A DNA stretch of 64,000 nt, from positions 5,518,001-5,582,000 of the forward strand of contig NZ_BAAAWE010000001.1 of assembly GCF_039534915.1 (NCBI RefSeq), in the 5' to 3' direction. This document shows, in pieces, positions 1-6,991 of the stretch (within the stretch, counting starts at the first letter, position 1; each line of letters starts with the position of its first letter). The position numbers and the translations under genes are program-made. Under the pieces are notes generated by a model. The model did no database searches and was not told where the DNA came from. It saw only the letters and a program-made list of their open reading frames with translations. The stretch is from Streptomyces roseofulvus. Its GTDB lineage: Bacteria; Actinomycetota; Actinomycetes; Streptomycetales; Streptomycetaceae.

Positions 1-1295
1 CGGACGGCACCGTCCACACGCGGTACGAGCGCACCTACGACGGCCTGCCGGTCCTCGGCGGCGACCTCGTGGTCCACCAGAAGAAGAACGGCGCCCGCTC
101 CACCACCAAGGCGACCTCGGCCCGCATCTCCGTGCCGACCACGGCGTCCGCCGTCCGCGCGCGCGAAGGCGCCCGCAAGGTGATCTGGGCGGCCGGCGGC
201 AAGCCCGTCCTCGCGTGGGAGACCGTGGAGACGGGCCACCAGCACGACGGCACGCCGAGCGAGCGCCACGTCATCACGGACGCCACCACCGGCAAGGAGC
301 TGCACTCCTACGAGGCGATCGAGACGGGCGTCGGCAACACCCAGTACAGCGGCCAGGTCACCCTCGGCACCTCGCCCGGCTTCACCCTCACCGACGCCGC
401 CCGCGGCGGCCACAAGACGTACGACCTGAAGGGCGCCACCAGCGGCACCGGCACCCTCTTCACCAACTCCACCGACACCTGGGGCAACGGCCTGGCGAGC
501 AACCGCGAGACCGCGGCCGCCGACGCCCACTACGGCGCGGCCGTCACCTGGGACTTCTACAAGAACGAGCTGGGCCGCAACGGCATCCGCGGCGACGGCG
601 TCGCCGCCTACTCCCGCGTCCACTACGGCAACGCGTACGTCAACGCCTTCTGGTCCGACTCCTGCTTCTGCATGACGTACGGAGACGGCGCCGGCAACGC
701 CAAGCCGCTGACCTCCCTCGACGTCGCCGGCCACGAGATGACCCACGGCCTCACCGCCTCCACGGCGAACCTCCGCTACAGCAAGGAGTCCGGCGGCCTC
801 AACGAGGCGACCTCCGACATCCTCGGGACCTCGGTCGAGTTCTACGCCGACAACGCCTCCGACGCGGGCGACTACCTCATCGGCGAGAAGATCGACATCC
901 GCGGCAACGGCACCCCGCTCCGCTACATGGACAAGCCCAGCCGGGACGGCAACTCCGCCGACTACTGGTCCAGCAGCCTCGGCCGCCTCGACGTCCACTA
1001 CTCCTCGGGCCCGGCCAACCACTTCTTCTACCTCCTGGCGGAGGGCAGCGGCACCAAGACGATCAACGGGGTCACCTACAACTCCCCGACCTACGACAAC
1101 TCCACCCTCACCGGCATAGGCCGCGAGAAGGCCTACCAGATCTGGTACAAGGCCCTCACCACCTACATGACCTCCTCCACCACCTACGCCGGCGCCCGCA
1201 CCGCCACCCTCTCGGCGGCCTCGGACCTCTACGGCGCGACCTCCCCCGAGTACAACGCGGTCAACGCCGCCTGGAAGGCCGTCAACGTCAAGTGA
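1..1295 (+). CDS. Secreted M4 (thermolysin-like) neutral metalloprotease, 5' end cut by window edge
   Basis: The open frame enters from the left edge, so the signal peptide and most of the propeptide are missing. The first visible residues (TRYERTYDGLPVLGGD) are typical of the FTP propeptide of thermolysin-type proteases. The catalytic domain has the zinc motif GHEMTHG at about base 730, the downstream GGLNEATSD motif that supplies the third zinc ligand, and a C-terminus ending YNAVNAAWKAV. Family knowledge makes this a secreted, zinc-dependent endopeptidase that is activated by removal of its propeptide. A terminator hairpin follows within 10 bases. The function is clear; only the N-terminus is unseen. 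Confidence 0.95.
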   Translation, partial: DGTVHTRYERTYDGLPVLGGDLVVHQKKNGARSTTKATSARISVPTTASAVRAREGARKVIWAAGGKPVLAWETVETGHQHDGTPSERHVITDATTGKELHSYEAIETGVGNTQYSGQVTLGTSPGFTLTDAARGGHKTYDLKGATSGTGTLFTNSTDTWGNGLASNRETAAADAHYGAAVTWDFYKNELGRNGIRGDGVAAYSRVHYGNAYVNAFWSDSCFCMTYGDGAGNAKPLTSLDVAGHEMTHGLTASTANLRYSKESGGLNEATSDILGTSVEFYADNASDAGDYLIGEKIDIRGNGTPLRYMDKPSRDGNSADYWSSSLGRLDVHYSSGPANHFFYLLAEGSGTKTINGVTYNSPTYDNSTLTGIGREKAYQIWYKALTTYMTSSTTYAGARTATLSAASDLYGATSPEYNAVNAAWKAVNVK

Positions 1296-1304
1296 CGTGA
1301 CACC

Positions 1305-1331
1305 GTGCCCCCGGCCACCCGCCGGGGGCAC
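1305..1331 (+). terminator. Terminator hairpin after the M4 protease
   Basis: A perfect 11-bp stem (GTGCCCCCGGC with GCCGGGGGCAC) and a 5-base loop sit 9 bases after the protease stop codon. There is no clear T-run, as is usual in Streptomyces. Confidence 0.65.
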
Positions 1332-1359
1332 ACCCCCAGCCCGACCCACGCCCACGCAA

Positions 1360-1400
1360 AAGGACCCCGTGTCAGCGTTTCCGCTGACCACGGGGTCCTT
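1360..1400 (-). terminator. Terminator of the original tRNA-Arg, left beside the left att copy
   Basis: A near-perfect 18-19 bp stem with loop TTTC and one bulge lies just downstream, on the minus strand, of the tRNA-Arg 3' fragment at 1414-1460. A related but diverged hairpin follows the intact tRNA at 6117-6153. This pairing suggests that the left copy is the original chromosomal tRNA terminator and the right copy came with the island. Confidence 0.65.
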
Positions 1401-1413
1401 CCGGCACTTCTCA

Positions 1414-1460
1414 CGAAGTGCCCCCGGCAGGATTCGAACCTGCGCACACGGCTCCGGAGG
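1414..1460. repeat. Left attachment-site copy: 3' part of tRNA-Arg(CCG)
   Basis: These 47 bases are identical to 6169-6215, which lie in and just beyond the 3' half of the intact tRNA-Arg. They cover the T arm, the variable region and the anticodon loop side (minus strand), and identity stops abruptly after CTCCGGAGG. No 5' half of a tRNA follows. A duplicated tRNA 3' end in direct orientation is the usual footprint of tyrosine-integrase insertion. Confidence 0.85.
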
Positions 1461-1582
1461 GCGCGTGCATTCTGTGCATTACCGCTGGTCAGACGCGCGC
1501 GAGCGCATCGGCGTGCCTTCGCCGTCCACGGGTAGGCCGCGCATCGCACTGGCGGTTACTCCAGCGAGACGTCCGGGGCCTG

Positions 1583-2014
1583 CTACCTAGTCTCCGTAGA
1601 ACTCTCGTCAGCCTGGGGCAGTGGCCTGCTGCTCTCTATGACTTGACCGAAGCTTCTACAGAACTCGGTGAAGCTCCACTGAGCGCCGGGGGCCGGCGCA
1701 AACGATGCGAACGATCCTGGGTGCTCACCGCTAACTGCTACGTCCAACGTGCCCTGTTCGCCGATCCGCACACTTGGACACTCTCGGAGCTCCTGGACGA
1801 ACATGGGCCTGGTCTGCCTCCCTTGCCCCAACCAGGCGCCCCAGTAGATGGCGCGGTCCGTGAGGAAGAGAACGCCCTGCTGTGGGCCGTCCCAAAGGTT
1901 CAGAGCAGGCGCAGTAGCAACTTTCTGTTCCTCAGGCTCAAGTACCGGCTCCATGCTTTGCCAGTACTCCGCTTGTGCCTTGTCGTGGCGTCGCTGTGCC
2001 CACCGTCTCAACAT
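1583..2014 (-). CDS. Small PH-like domain protein, hypothetical
   Basis: This protein of about 143 residues is charged at the N-terminus (RRWAQRRHDKAQAEYW). A central segment, GVLFLTDRAIYWGAWL, resembles the strand pattern of bacterial PH-like domains, in which a 'vLfLTdrrlyw' core is common. No signal peptide or membrane helix is evident. The ATG at 2014 has GGGAGGGG 10-12 bases upstream; a GTG at 2023 is possible but lies only 3 bases from that ribosome site. It lies just inside the left end of the island. The 297 bases between it and the next gene hold no ORF that I would support. Function unknown; a role in binding lipid or protein partners is a guess. Confidence 0.65.
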   Translation of the reverse strand: MLRRWAQRRHDKAQAEYWQSMEPVLEPEEQKVATAPALNLWDGPQQGVLFLTDRAIYWGAWLGQGRQTRPMFVQELRECPSVRIGEQGTLDVAVSGEHPGSFASFAPAPGAQWSFTEFCRSFGQVIESSRPLPQADESSTETR

Positions 2015-2311
2015 CGGCAACACACCCCTCCCTTGGCTGCGCTTAGTATCGTGCCGCCCTGGATCGCTAGTCCTGGGTTTCAGGCATGTCGCATCAGTGC
2101 GCCAAGAGGGCGTGAGGCACGATCGAGCACCGCTTCAGGAGAGCGGTTGAAGACCGTCGTTGGCGATGATGCATGCCGACTCTCGCGCGTGGGGATGGTT
2201 AGCCGAGAGCCTGCCTTCCACTCGTGGCCGCGCACTGCGCTGGCCGCACTTGGGAAGTGCGGATATCGATCGGCATCCTTGCAAGATGCGGTTCTTAAGC
2301 AGGGAGGGAAT

Positions 2312-2911
2312 ATGGAATGGGGGACAATCGTAACTGTCCTTCTCGGTGGACTAATCGGATTGGGTGGTGAAACTATTGGAAGGATGGGAGCTCGTCGGCA
2401 AGCGCAGATAGCCCGACAGGAGGCCCTAGAGGACGCAAATATTGCTCGAAGTCAGGCCATTGAAGACGATAGCAGGAGAGAGAAGGAGGCCAGGGAGAGG
2501 GTTGCCGTAGAAAACATTTTATCCGCCTATCTTGAAAACCCAATCAGGCTCGTGGATCAAGCCAATGAGGAAACGGTGCTGAGTGTCACCAAGATATGCT
2601 TGACGTTGGGTTTCGAGCAGTCATTTATCCTCGATGCCGAGCTGCGTCAACGTGTCGCCGAGATATGCTACATCCTCGACATCGCCACAGATGGGGACGT
2701 GGGCGGGTACTCGATCGCAGAGGTGGGTTTTCTTTCCAGGAGTGAAACCCGGATGTTGATGGGTGCTTGGGCCAGGGGAGAAGAATTTCCAAATTCCATT
2801 GAAGGGTGGGGAGAGCTCCGTCGTAGCCTTGCGGAGATAGAGGTGAACTGGCAGCAGAAATTGCGCGAGGCGGGTTTGAGGGTGAAGGTGCCGCCACTTT
2901 CCATATATTGA
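2312..2911 (+). CDS. Membrane-anchored coiled-coil protein, hypothetical, low GC
   Basis: The protein has 199 residues. An N-terminal hydrophobic, glycine-rich segment (about residues 2-22, TIVTVLLGGLIGLGG) looks like a membrane anchor. It is followed by a charged helical stretch (QAQIARQEALEDANIARSQA, about 30-70) that should form a coiled coil, then a mostly helical soluble region. The ATG at 2312 follows AGGGAGGGAA. Base composition is visibly poorer in GC, and third codon positions use A and T far more, than in the flanking core genes, which indicates recent transfer. I do not recognise the family. It sits in the island and ends 70 bases before a stranded tRNA-Ser 3' half. Confidence 0.7.
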   Translation: MEWGTIVTVLLGGLIGLGGETIGRMGARRQAQIARQEALEDANIARSQAIEDDSRREKEARERVAVENILSAYLENPIRLVDQANEETVLSVTKICLTLGFEQSFILDAELRQRVAEICYILDIATDGDVGGYSIAEVGFLSRSETRMLMGAWARGEEFPNSIEGWGELRRSLAEIEVNWQQKLREAGLRVKVPPLSIY

Positions 2912-2980
2912 GGTGCGGGTCTGTCTGCTCGGGCGAAAGGGGTGATGAACCCTCAAATGGGAGATCGCTCTTTGAGGGAA

Positions 2981-3034
2981 TCTTGAAAACTGTCGTGGCG
3001 CGAGTCACCGTGGGTTCAAATCCCACACCCACCG
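2981..3034 (+). pseudogene. Stranded 3' half of tRNA-Ser(UGA)
   Basis: The segment contains a CTTGAAA anticodon loop (anticodon UGA), a class II variable arm (GTGGC-GCGA-GTCAC), a perfect T arm (GTGGG-TTCAAAT-CCCAC) and a 3' acceptor strand ACCCACCG. The upstream bases do not pair with the anticodon stem, there is no D arm, and no GGTGGGT acceptor strand can be found. It is therefore a tRNA-Ser 3' half, not a working gene, followed directly by a tRNA-style terminator. This is the expected product of an integrase crossover in tRNA-Ser. Confidence 0.8.
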
Positions 3035-3042
3035 CGCAGGTG

Positions 3043-3079
3043 AACGGCCTCTGACCAGTTCATACGGTCAGGGGCCGTT
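3043..3079 (+). terminator. Terminator after the tRNA-Ser fragment
   Basis: A 14-bp stem (AACGGCCTCTGACC with GGTCAGGGGCCGTT, one wobble pair), a 9-base loop and a short T-run. It begins 8 bases after the tRNA-Ser fragment, as a native tRNA terminator would, so the whole 3' end of a tRNA-Ser transcription unit appears to have been carried along. Confidence 0.7.
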
Positions 3080-3201
3080 TCCGTGCCCGAGGCCCGTTCG
3101 GCACTGTGATTGCCCGTGACTCCCCGCGTGCTCGGGCACGGATGGGGCACGGGGGTCCACGCCCTCTTCCCAGGGAGAACTGGGCCGGGCACCATGCCGG
3201 G

Positions 3202-3588
3202 ATGGGTGACGCAAGCGTTCATGAGCATTGGCCACAGATTCGTGTGTGGTTGTGGATCGACGAACGGGGAGAGCCGCGAGTGGCTCTGCATCCCATCGCT
3301 GGGATACGGCACACAACCATCGAGCTGCCGAAGAATCCGGTGTACGTCCAGGACTTGCTCACGCGCTCCAGGGGGGCCGTCCGTCAGCTAACCGGCCTGG
3401 ATGACGCAGAGGAAGGTCGGCGCGCCCTTCGGAAGCTCGTCGAAGACTATCAAGCGGAAGCCACTGAGCCCGGAGAGCCGGGCTGGCGCAGTACGCCGCT
3501 CCCTGGGGCTTCGCCGGTTGCTGAAAAGAGCAGCAGCGTTCGGACTGTGTCTGGTGGCCTTCCAACGTTGGGCCGGCGCCGACGCTGA
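3202..3588 (+). CDS. Hypothetical protein, 128 residues, inside the island
   Basis: The central part (HEHWPQIRVWLWIDERGEP and on to about residue 90) has normal protein character, with amphipathic strands and a helix LRKLVEDYQAEA. The last 30 residues are low-complexity and basic. I chose the ATG at 3202; an upstream GTG or ATG start would add only arginine-rich, non-protein-like sequence. The ribosome site is weak. I recognise no family and no motif. It may be a real small cargo gene or a degraded one. Confidence 0.4.
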   Translation: MGDASVHEHWPQIRVWLWIDERGEPRVALHPIAGIRHTTIELPKNPVYVQDLLTRSRGAVRQLTGLDDAEEGRRALRKLVEDYQAEATEPGEPGWRSTPLPGASPVAEKSSSVRTVSGGLPTLGRRRR

Positions 3589-4065
3589 GACCAAGGGGCG
3601 GTGCAGAAGACGAACTGCCACCCCTGCCCCATCCTCCCCAGCTCCCATCCCGTCTGCCGTCGACCCACACACCGTGGAGCAGGCGCGGTGCCGGGCGTCC
3701 AGGTGGAGCGCCCCACTGGACGAACGACCTGGACGCCCGGTGCCGTGTCTGCTCGGCTCTGCCTGGGTCGACGGCAGATGGGATGGGAGCTCCCCACCGC
3801 AACACCGCACGGCCGGCACCCGCGTACGAGCCCCCTCCATCCCGGAGCCTGAGCGCCCCCGCCGGAGGCATGGTCTTCAGCCGTACCCGCGTACCGCGTC
3901 GACCGCATCGCGGGTTCACCACCCATCAACCCAAGCTGTCAGGCGTGCGGCCGGCGGCCGGGCTGGAGCGGGGCGAAGACAGGAGCGCAGGCCCGGGCGA
4001 CGGGCCGCGCGCGCCGCGCCGTGCGCGGCGGGTGCCTTGATGAGGTAGAGAAATCTGTAACAGCC
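3589..4065. other. Gene-free stretch within the island
   Basis: These 477 bases are open in several frames, but all translations are arginine- and proline-rich and unlike proteins. The only structure I see is the large interrupted palindrome at 3640-3791. No RNA gene or promoter could be identified. Confidence 0.5.
3640..3791. repeat. Large interrupted palindrome of about 150 bp
   Basis: The outer arms are 28 bases each with one mismatch (starting AGCTCCCATCCC at 3640 and ending GGGATGGGAGCT at 3791). The inner arms are 14 bases and perfect (CCGGGCGTCCAGGT at 3691-3704 with its complement at 3727-3740). The single strand could fold into one long hairpin with a 22-base loop. It codes for nothing convincing. 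It could be an element end, a cruciform-forming site, a strong bidirectional terminator or a structured RNA. Confidence 0.7.
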
Positions 4066-4878
4066 CTAAGGGCGGACGTAGGCGACCGTGGCGTCGTCGT
4101 GCTGCTTGCTCCTGGGCCACCGGCCGAGATCGGGGTCGGGCTTCTCCGCTTCGCGGACTTTGCGGATGACGTGGTCGGGGCCGTAGTCGCTGAGGAGATC
4201 CAGACAGCCAGTCCAGTCGGTCTGGTGGAAGGTCGTGACGAGCCTTGCCGCACCGTCTGTCAGGAGAGCCGCGCGCCGGGTGTGAGACACCTTCTCCATG
4301 CCTGTGAGTGCTTCGTGTGCCGCCGTTGGGTCGGCTGCCGCTACCCAGTACCCGCCTGGTGTGTTGCGCCGTGTGCGTTCTTCGTGGACTAGGGCTTCGT
4401 GGGCCTTCTGGCGTTCTGGGGTCCCTGGGGTTCGTGTCGCGAGGAGCTGGCGGGCTTTTGGAGCTACGTGGGCCAGGCGGTCATCTGAGTGGGCTTGGGC
4501 TGTTCCGCCAACGTCGATGAGGACCGTGCAGTCTCCGAGGACGAGCCATTCGAATGCGTCGTCTCGTACCCGTGTGATGGCCACCGTTGCCGAGGGCGAA
4601 AGGGGGTCGTCGATTGCGCAGGTGTGGCGGTGGAGTTTGGCGGTCGACTCGATGGCCGCGGCAAGGCAGTCGGCTAGAGGAGAGTCCTGCCGGGCTGCCT
4701 CGGCATGCATGCGCCTGCCCAGCTGCTCGACGTACCAAGCCACGCCATGACGGCACCCGGACTCCATCCCGGGTGCCATGCCGGCGCCGTCCAGGACCAC
4801 GGCCGCGGTGGGGCCGGAGATCGCGAAGTCTTCGTTGGCCCCGTGGGGGCGCGGGACGCTGGATTCGGTAACGAGCAC
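4066..4878 (-). CDS. PP2C-like serine/threonine phosphatase domain protein
   Basis: The protein has 270 residues. PP2C-type landmarks appear in order: HGANEDFAIS near residue 13 (R/NED motif), VVLDGAG near 27 (metal-binding DG), SATVAITRV and LVLGDCTVLI (the usual GDS motif, here GDC), LLTDGAARL (SDG-type motif), and a terminal HDDATVAYV. Metal-binding aspartates are therefore kept, and activity on phosphoserine or phosphothreonine is plausible. The GTG start lies 1 base after the stop codon of the upstream gene, so the two are probably translationally coupled. That partner gene is frameshifted here. The target is unknown. Similar phosphatase-regulator pairs occur in actinobacterial accessory regions. 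Confidence 0.75.
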   Translation of the reverse strand: MLVTESSVPRPHGANEDFAISGPTAAVVLDGAGMAPGMESGCRHGVAWYVEQLGRRMHAEAARQDSPLADCLAAAIESTAKLHRHTCAIDDPLSPSATVAITRVRDDAFEWLVLGDCTVLIDVGGTAQAHSDDRLAHVAPKARQLLATRTPGTPERQKAHEALVHEERTRRNTPGGYWVAAADPTAAHEALTGMEKVSHTRRAALLTDGAARLVTTFHQTDWTGCLDLLSDYGPDHVIRKVREAEKPDPDLGRWPRSKQHDDATVAYVRP

Positions 4879-4879
4879 G

Positions 4880-5297
4880 TTAGGCCGGTTCGTGGTGCAG
4901 GACGTCGGTCACGGCTCGGCTGCCCACGATCGTCTTCGTACCCGGCTCGAAGTCGGCGGCGATGACCATCGAGAACGGGGCAGTGCCCGCCTGCTTGTAG
5001 ATGTCGGCGATGTTCTCGGACAGGAAGTGAGCCGCGCCGAGTGAACCGGCTGCGTGCACGCCGGCGATGAGGAGGAAGGTGCCTCGCCTGTCGGGCCTGG
5101 GCAGTCTGCCGAGGTAGGCGATGTCCGTCGGCATCGGGTCTTCGGGGTTGTCGCTGGGGGGTGTGGACGGTGCTGCTCTCTCGCTCGTTGAGTGCCCAGC
5201 GTCCGTCAGGCAGGGTCTCGAAGGAGATTCGAGGGTCGTTGCCCAGCGCTTCGGCCGTCACCGGCGACGTCGGCGAGTAGCACTGCGTGAAGCCCAC
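4880..5297 (-). pseudogene. Frameshifted, N-terminally short partner of the PP2C gene
   Basis: Two overlapping frames make one sensible protein if one C is removed from the CCCCCC run near base 5160. Frame one gives RISFETLPDGRWALNERESS; after the corrected run, frame two gives SDNPEDPMPTDIAYLGRLPR and then GTFLLIAGVHAAGSLGAAHF, ending at 4880. From memory, this C-terminal pattern occurs in actinobacterial regulator-like proteins with a ligand-sensing domain. The N-terminal part of such proteins is absent, because an in-frame stop at the end of the neighbouring gene lies close upstream. It is either a decayed gene or a sequencing error in the homopolymer. The reading frame ends 1 base before the PP2C start. 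Confidence 0.6.
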
Positions 5298-5348
5298 GCG
5301 CTTTGGCCCCTGGACCTGTCCGGGGGCCTTCTGCGTTCTCCTCCCCGC

Positions 5349-5984
5349 CTAGAACGGAGCAGTCCACCCTGCCGGCCAGTTCGTCGCGTATCGGGGATGG
5401 GGGTACATGTCCGACCCCTCGTACACGTACCACTGACGGCCCAGCCACTCGCACTCGGGAACGGATCCCTCCCAGTCGTCGGTGCAGCGGTCCGCCCACT
5501 CGCGGCCCACAAGAACGGGCCGGGTCAGGATCCCGTCCTCGGTGTCCTGGACGCGCAGGACCATGCCGACGTCGTTGATCCCCGGATTGCCTCGCGGACC
5601 GTACGACACGTGGTGAGTGCCCGAGGAATGAAGGTCCAGGACGGTCTCCTGGAGTACGGCAGGCACGCGACCGGTCAGCTCCAGCCCGTCCAGAGTCACG
5701 CGCGGTCCGTGGGCGGCGTCGGCAGCCACGCAGAAGAGGCGGCCGGTGCCCTCGAAGTATGCGTAGACAGCCGGCACCGCTGGGTGGAAGCCGAGCTGGA
5801 GGCCGTAGATCTCCGGGTAGGAGGGCTCGGCGGAGAAGCGGCTCAACTCGACGGCTTCCGGAAGAGCGGCGCGGACCTCGTCGGCGGACATGCCGAAGCG
5901 CAGAGGGCCGACGCTCTCCAACGGGGTCAGCACCCACGCCGGTCGAACCGGCTCCGCCGCGGTCTCCTCGGCTCCCGAACCCAT
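5349..5984 (-). CDS. Hypothetical protein with a GPLRFGM motif
   Basis: The protein has 211 residues. The ATG at 5984 is preceded by GAGGGGGAG at good spacing; the longer frame upstream has no ribosome site. The segment VGPLRFGMSADEVRAAL resembles the start of small actinobacterial proteins of unknown function that open with 'GPLRFGMS', and the rest is a mixed alpha/beta globular protein rich in aromatic residues at the C-terminus (EWLGRQWYVYEGSDMY). No signal peptide, membrane helix or catalytic motif is evident. It is the last gene before the right att copy. It could be an immunity-type or cargo protein, but nothing in the sequence proves this. Confidence 0.65.
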   Translation of the reverse strand: MGSGAEETAAEPVRPAWVLTPLESVGPLRFGMSADEVRAALPEAVELSRFSAEPSYPEIYGLQLGFHPAVPAVYAYFEGTGRLFCVAADAAHGPRVTLDGLELTGRVPAVLQETVLDLHSSGTHHVSYGPRGNPGINDVGMVLRVQDTEDGILTRPVLVGREWADRCTDDWEGSVPECEWLGRQWYVYEGSDMYPHPRYATNWPAGWTAPF

Positions 5985-6116
5985 CCGTTGCTCCCCCTCG
6001 TTCGTCACCCGAGTCCCGGCCCTGACCTGCGCCGACACCCCACGGCCCAGGCCGCGAATAGGCCGCGACCCCTGTCGCACGGCCGCTCACCCCGGCATAC
6101 GCCTGCACATACAACA

Positions 6117-6153
6117 AGACCCCGTTTTCAGCGTTTCCGCTGATCACGGGGTC
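6117..6153 (-). terminator. Terminator downstream of tRNA-Arg(CCG), island copy
   Basis: An imperfect stem (AGACCCCGT and CAGCG arms pairing with CGCTG and CACGGGGTCT, loop TTTC) lies 20 bases beyond the tRNA 3' end. It is related to, but diverged from, the hairpin at 1360-1400. Confidence 0.6.
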
Positions 6154-6168
6154 TGTGTGGCACTTCTG

Positions 6169-6215
6169 CGAAGTGCCCCCGGCAGGATTCGAACCTGCGC
6201 ACACGGCTCCGGAGG
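6169..6215. repeat. Right attachment-site copy within tRNA-Arg(CCG)
   Basis: The 47 bases are identical to 1414-1460. They include the tRNA 3' end, T arm and anticodon region, plus 5 bases beyond the 3' end. This copy rebuilds a complete tRNA. Confidence 0.85.
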
Positions 6216-6245
6216 CCGTTGCTCTATCCCCTGAGCTACGGGGGC
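6174..6245 (-). tRNA. tRNA-Arg, anticodon CCG
   Basis: The 72-base cloverleaf is complete: acceptor GCCCCCG with CGGGGGC, discriminator A, D stem GCUC/GAGC, anticodon stem ACGGC/GCCGU with loop CUCCGGA, and T arm GCAGG-UUCGAAU-CCUGC. The anticodon CCG reads CGG, a common arginine codon in GC-rich genomes. CCA is not encoded. The gene is the integration target of the island to its left. Confidence 0.95.
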
Positions 6246-6274
6246 TTCGTCGCTGCTTGGCGGCGACGGGTGAA

Positions 6275-6305
6275 ACCTTACCAGCTCTCGCGGGGTGCCT
6301 GTGAA
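6275..6305 (-). promoter_or_regulatory. Putative tRNA-Arg promoter
   Basis: On the minus strand, TTCACA (6300-6305) and TAAGGT (6275-6280) are separated by 19 bases, and the -10 ends 29 bases before the tRNA. The spacing is slightly long, so confidence is moderate. Confidence 0.4.
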
Positions 6306-6405
6306 CAGGTATTTCCGGGGCGTCACCAGGGGGGTGTTCGCTCGCAGGGGTCGGAAGTGGGCAAAACCCGGACGCAGCCCCTCGGGGCGGCCTACTCTCG
6401 TTCAC

Positions 6406-6876
6406 GTGTCAGGCATGCCCGGGCGGGTGCTCGTTGTCGACGACAACAAGGTCATCCGGCAGTTGATCAGGGTCAATCTCGAACTCGAGGGGTTCGAGGT
6501 CGTGACCGCGGCCGATGGTGCCGAGTGTCTGGACGTCGTGCACCGCGTCCGGCCCGACGTCGTCACCCTCGATGTGGTCATGCCACGGCTCGACGGCATC
6601 AAGACCGCCCAGAAGCTGCGGGAGGACCCGCGGACCCGGCATCTGCCCGTCGCCATCATCAGCGCCTGCGGGGAGGGCGAGGCCGCCCCGGCCGCGGACG
6701 CCTTCCTCGCCAAGCCCTTCGAGCCGGCGGAGCTCGTACGGGTCGTCCGGCAGCTGCTGCACCGGGAGCCCCGGCAGCGGCGACAGGCCGGTGCGCCCGA
6801 CGCGGGAGAGGAGCCGTCCGCAGGGGACGGCGGCCAGGGCAGACCCGCGGCCGGGAGCGTGCGCCCGGGGCGGTGA
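6406..6876 (+). CDS. Single-domain response regulator (receiver only)
   Basis: The protein has 156 residues. The receiver domain (about 5-120) shows the acidic pair in VLVVDDNKVIRQL, the phosphoacceptor aspartate in VVTLDVVMPRLDG, and the conserved lysine in FLAKPFEP. No DNA-binding or output domain follows, only a short disordered, charged tail. It therefore probably acts by protein contact, as CheY- or SpoF-like proteins do. No histidine kinase gene is adjacent. I chose the GTG at 6406, which has no ribosome site but lies 7 bases after TACTCT, consistent with leaderless translation; an ATG at 6415 is an alternative. Confidence 0.85.
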   Translation: MSGMPGRVLVVDDNKVIRQLIRVNLELEGFEVVTAADGAECLDVVHRVRPDVVTLDVVMPRLDGIKTAQKLREDPRTRHLPVAIISACGEGEAAPAADAFLAKPFEPAELVRVVRQLLHREPRQRRQAGAPDAGEEPSAGDGGQGRPAAGSVRPGR

Positions 6877-6979
6877 GCAGGGGGCGCGACGACCCCCGTC
6901 GCCCCGCGGATCCCGCCGGGACCGCCGGGCAGGTGCCCGGATGGCGAAACCGGTTCGCGTTCCGCCCCCCCTCCTCCCC

Positions 6980-6991
6980 TAGGCTGGGACC
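6980..6991 (+). promoter_or_regulatory. -10 element of a leaderless nrtL transcript
   Basis: TAGGCT at 6980-6985 is followed by six bases and then the GTG start of nrtL, with no ribosome-binding site. This is the arrangement expected if the transcript begins at the start codon. Confidence 0.5.

Larger units (their letters stand above)
1414..6215. mobile_element. Integrated island in tRNA-Arg(CCG), no visible integrase
   Basis: The segment between the 47-bp tRNA-Arg repeats breaks what would otherwise be a protease-tRNA-response regulator order. It carries only hypothetical or regulatory-type genes, several broken features, and a stretch of clearly lower GC (about 2280-2910). The right end supplies a complete tRNA 3' half, as integrating elements do to keep the target gene working. 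I found no integrase, excisionase, replication or transfer gene inside, so this is probably a decayed or reduced element, or one mobilised in trans. A second stranded tRNA 3' half at 2981-3034 suggests that it is composite. Confidence 0.75.

Noticed and set aside
1461..1530. A second complete tRNA next to the left att copy
   Set aside because: The bases after the conserved part contain a D-arm-like GTAATGCAC on the minus strand, but the anticodon and acceptor stems cannot pair, so it is only a truncated 3' fragment.
3359..3929. Several overlapping minus-strand frames of 150-190 codons in the island
   Set aside because: All are Arg/Pro/Ser-rich, lack ribosome sites and cross the large palindrome; none looks like a protein.
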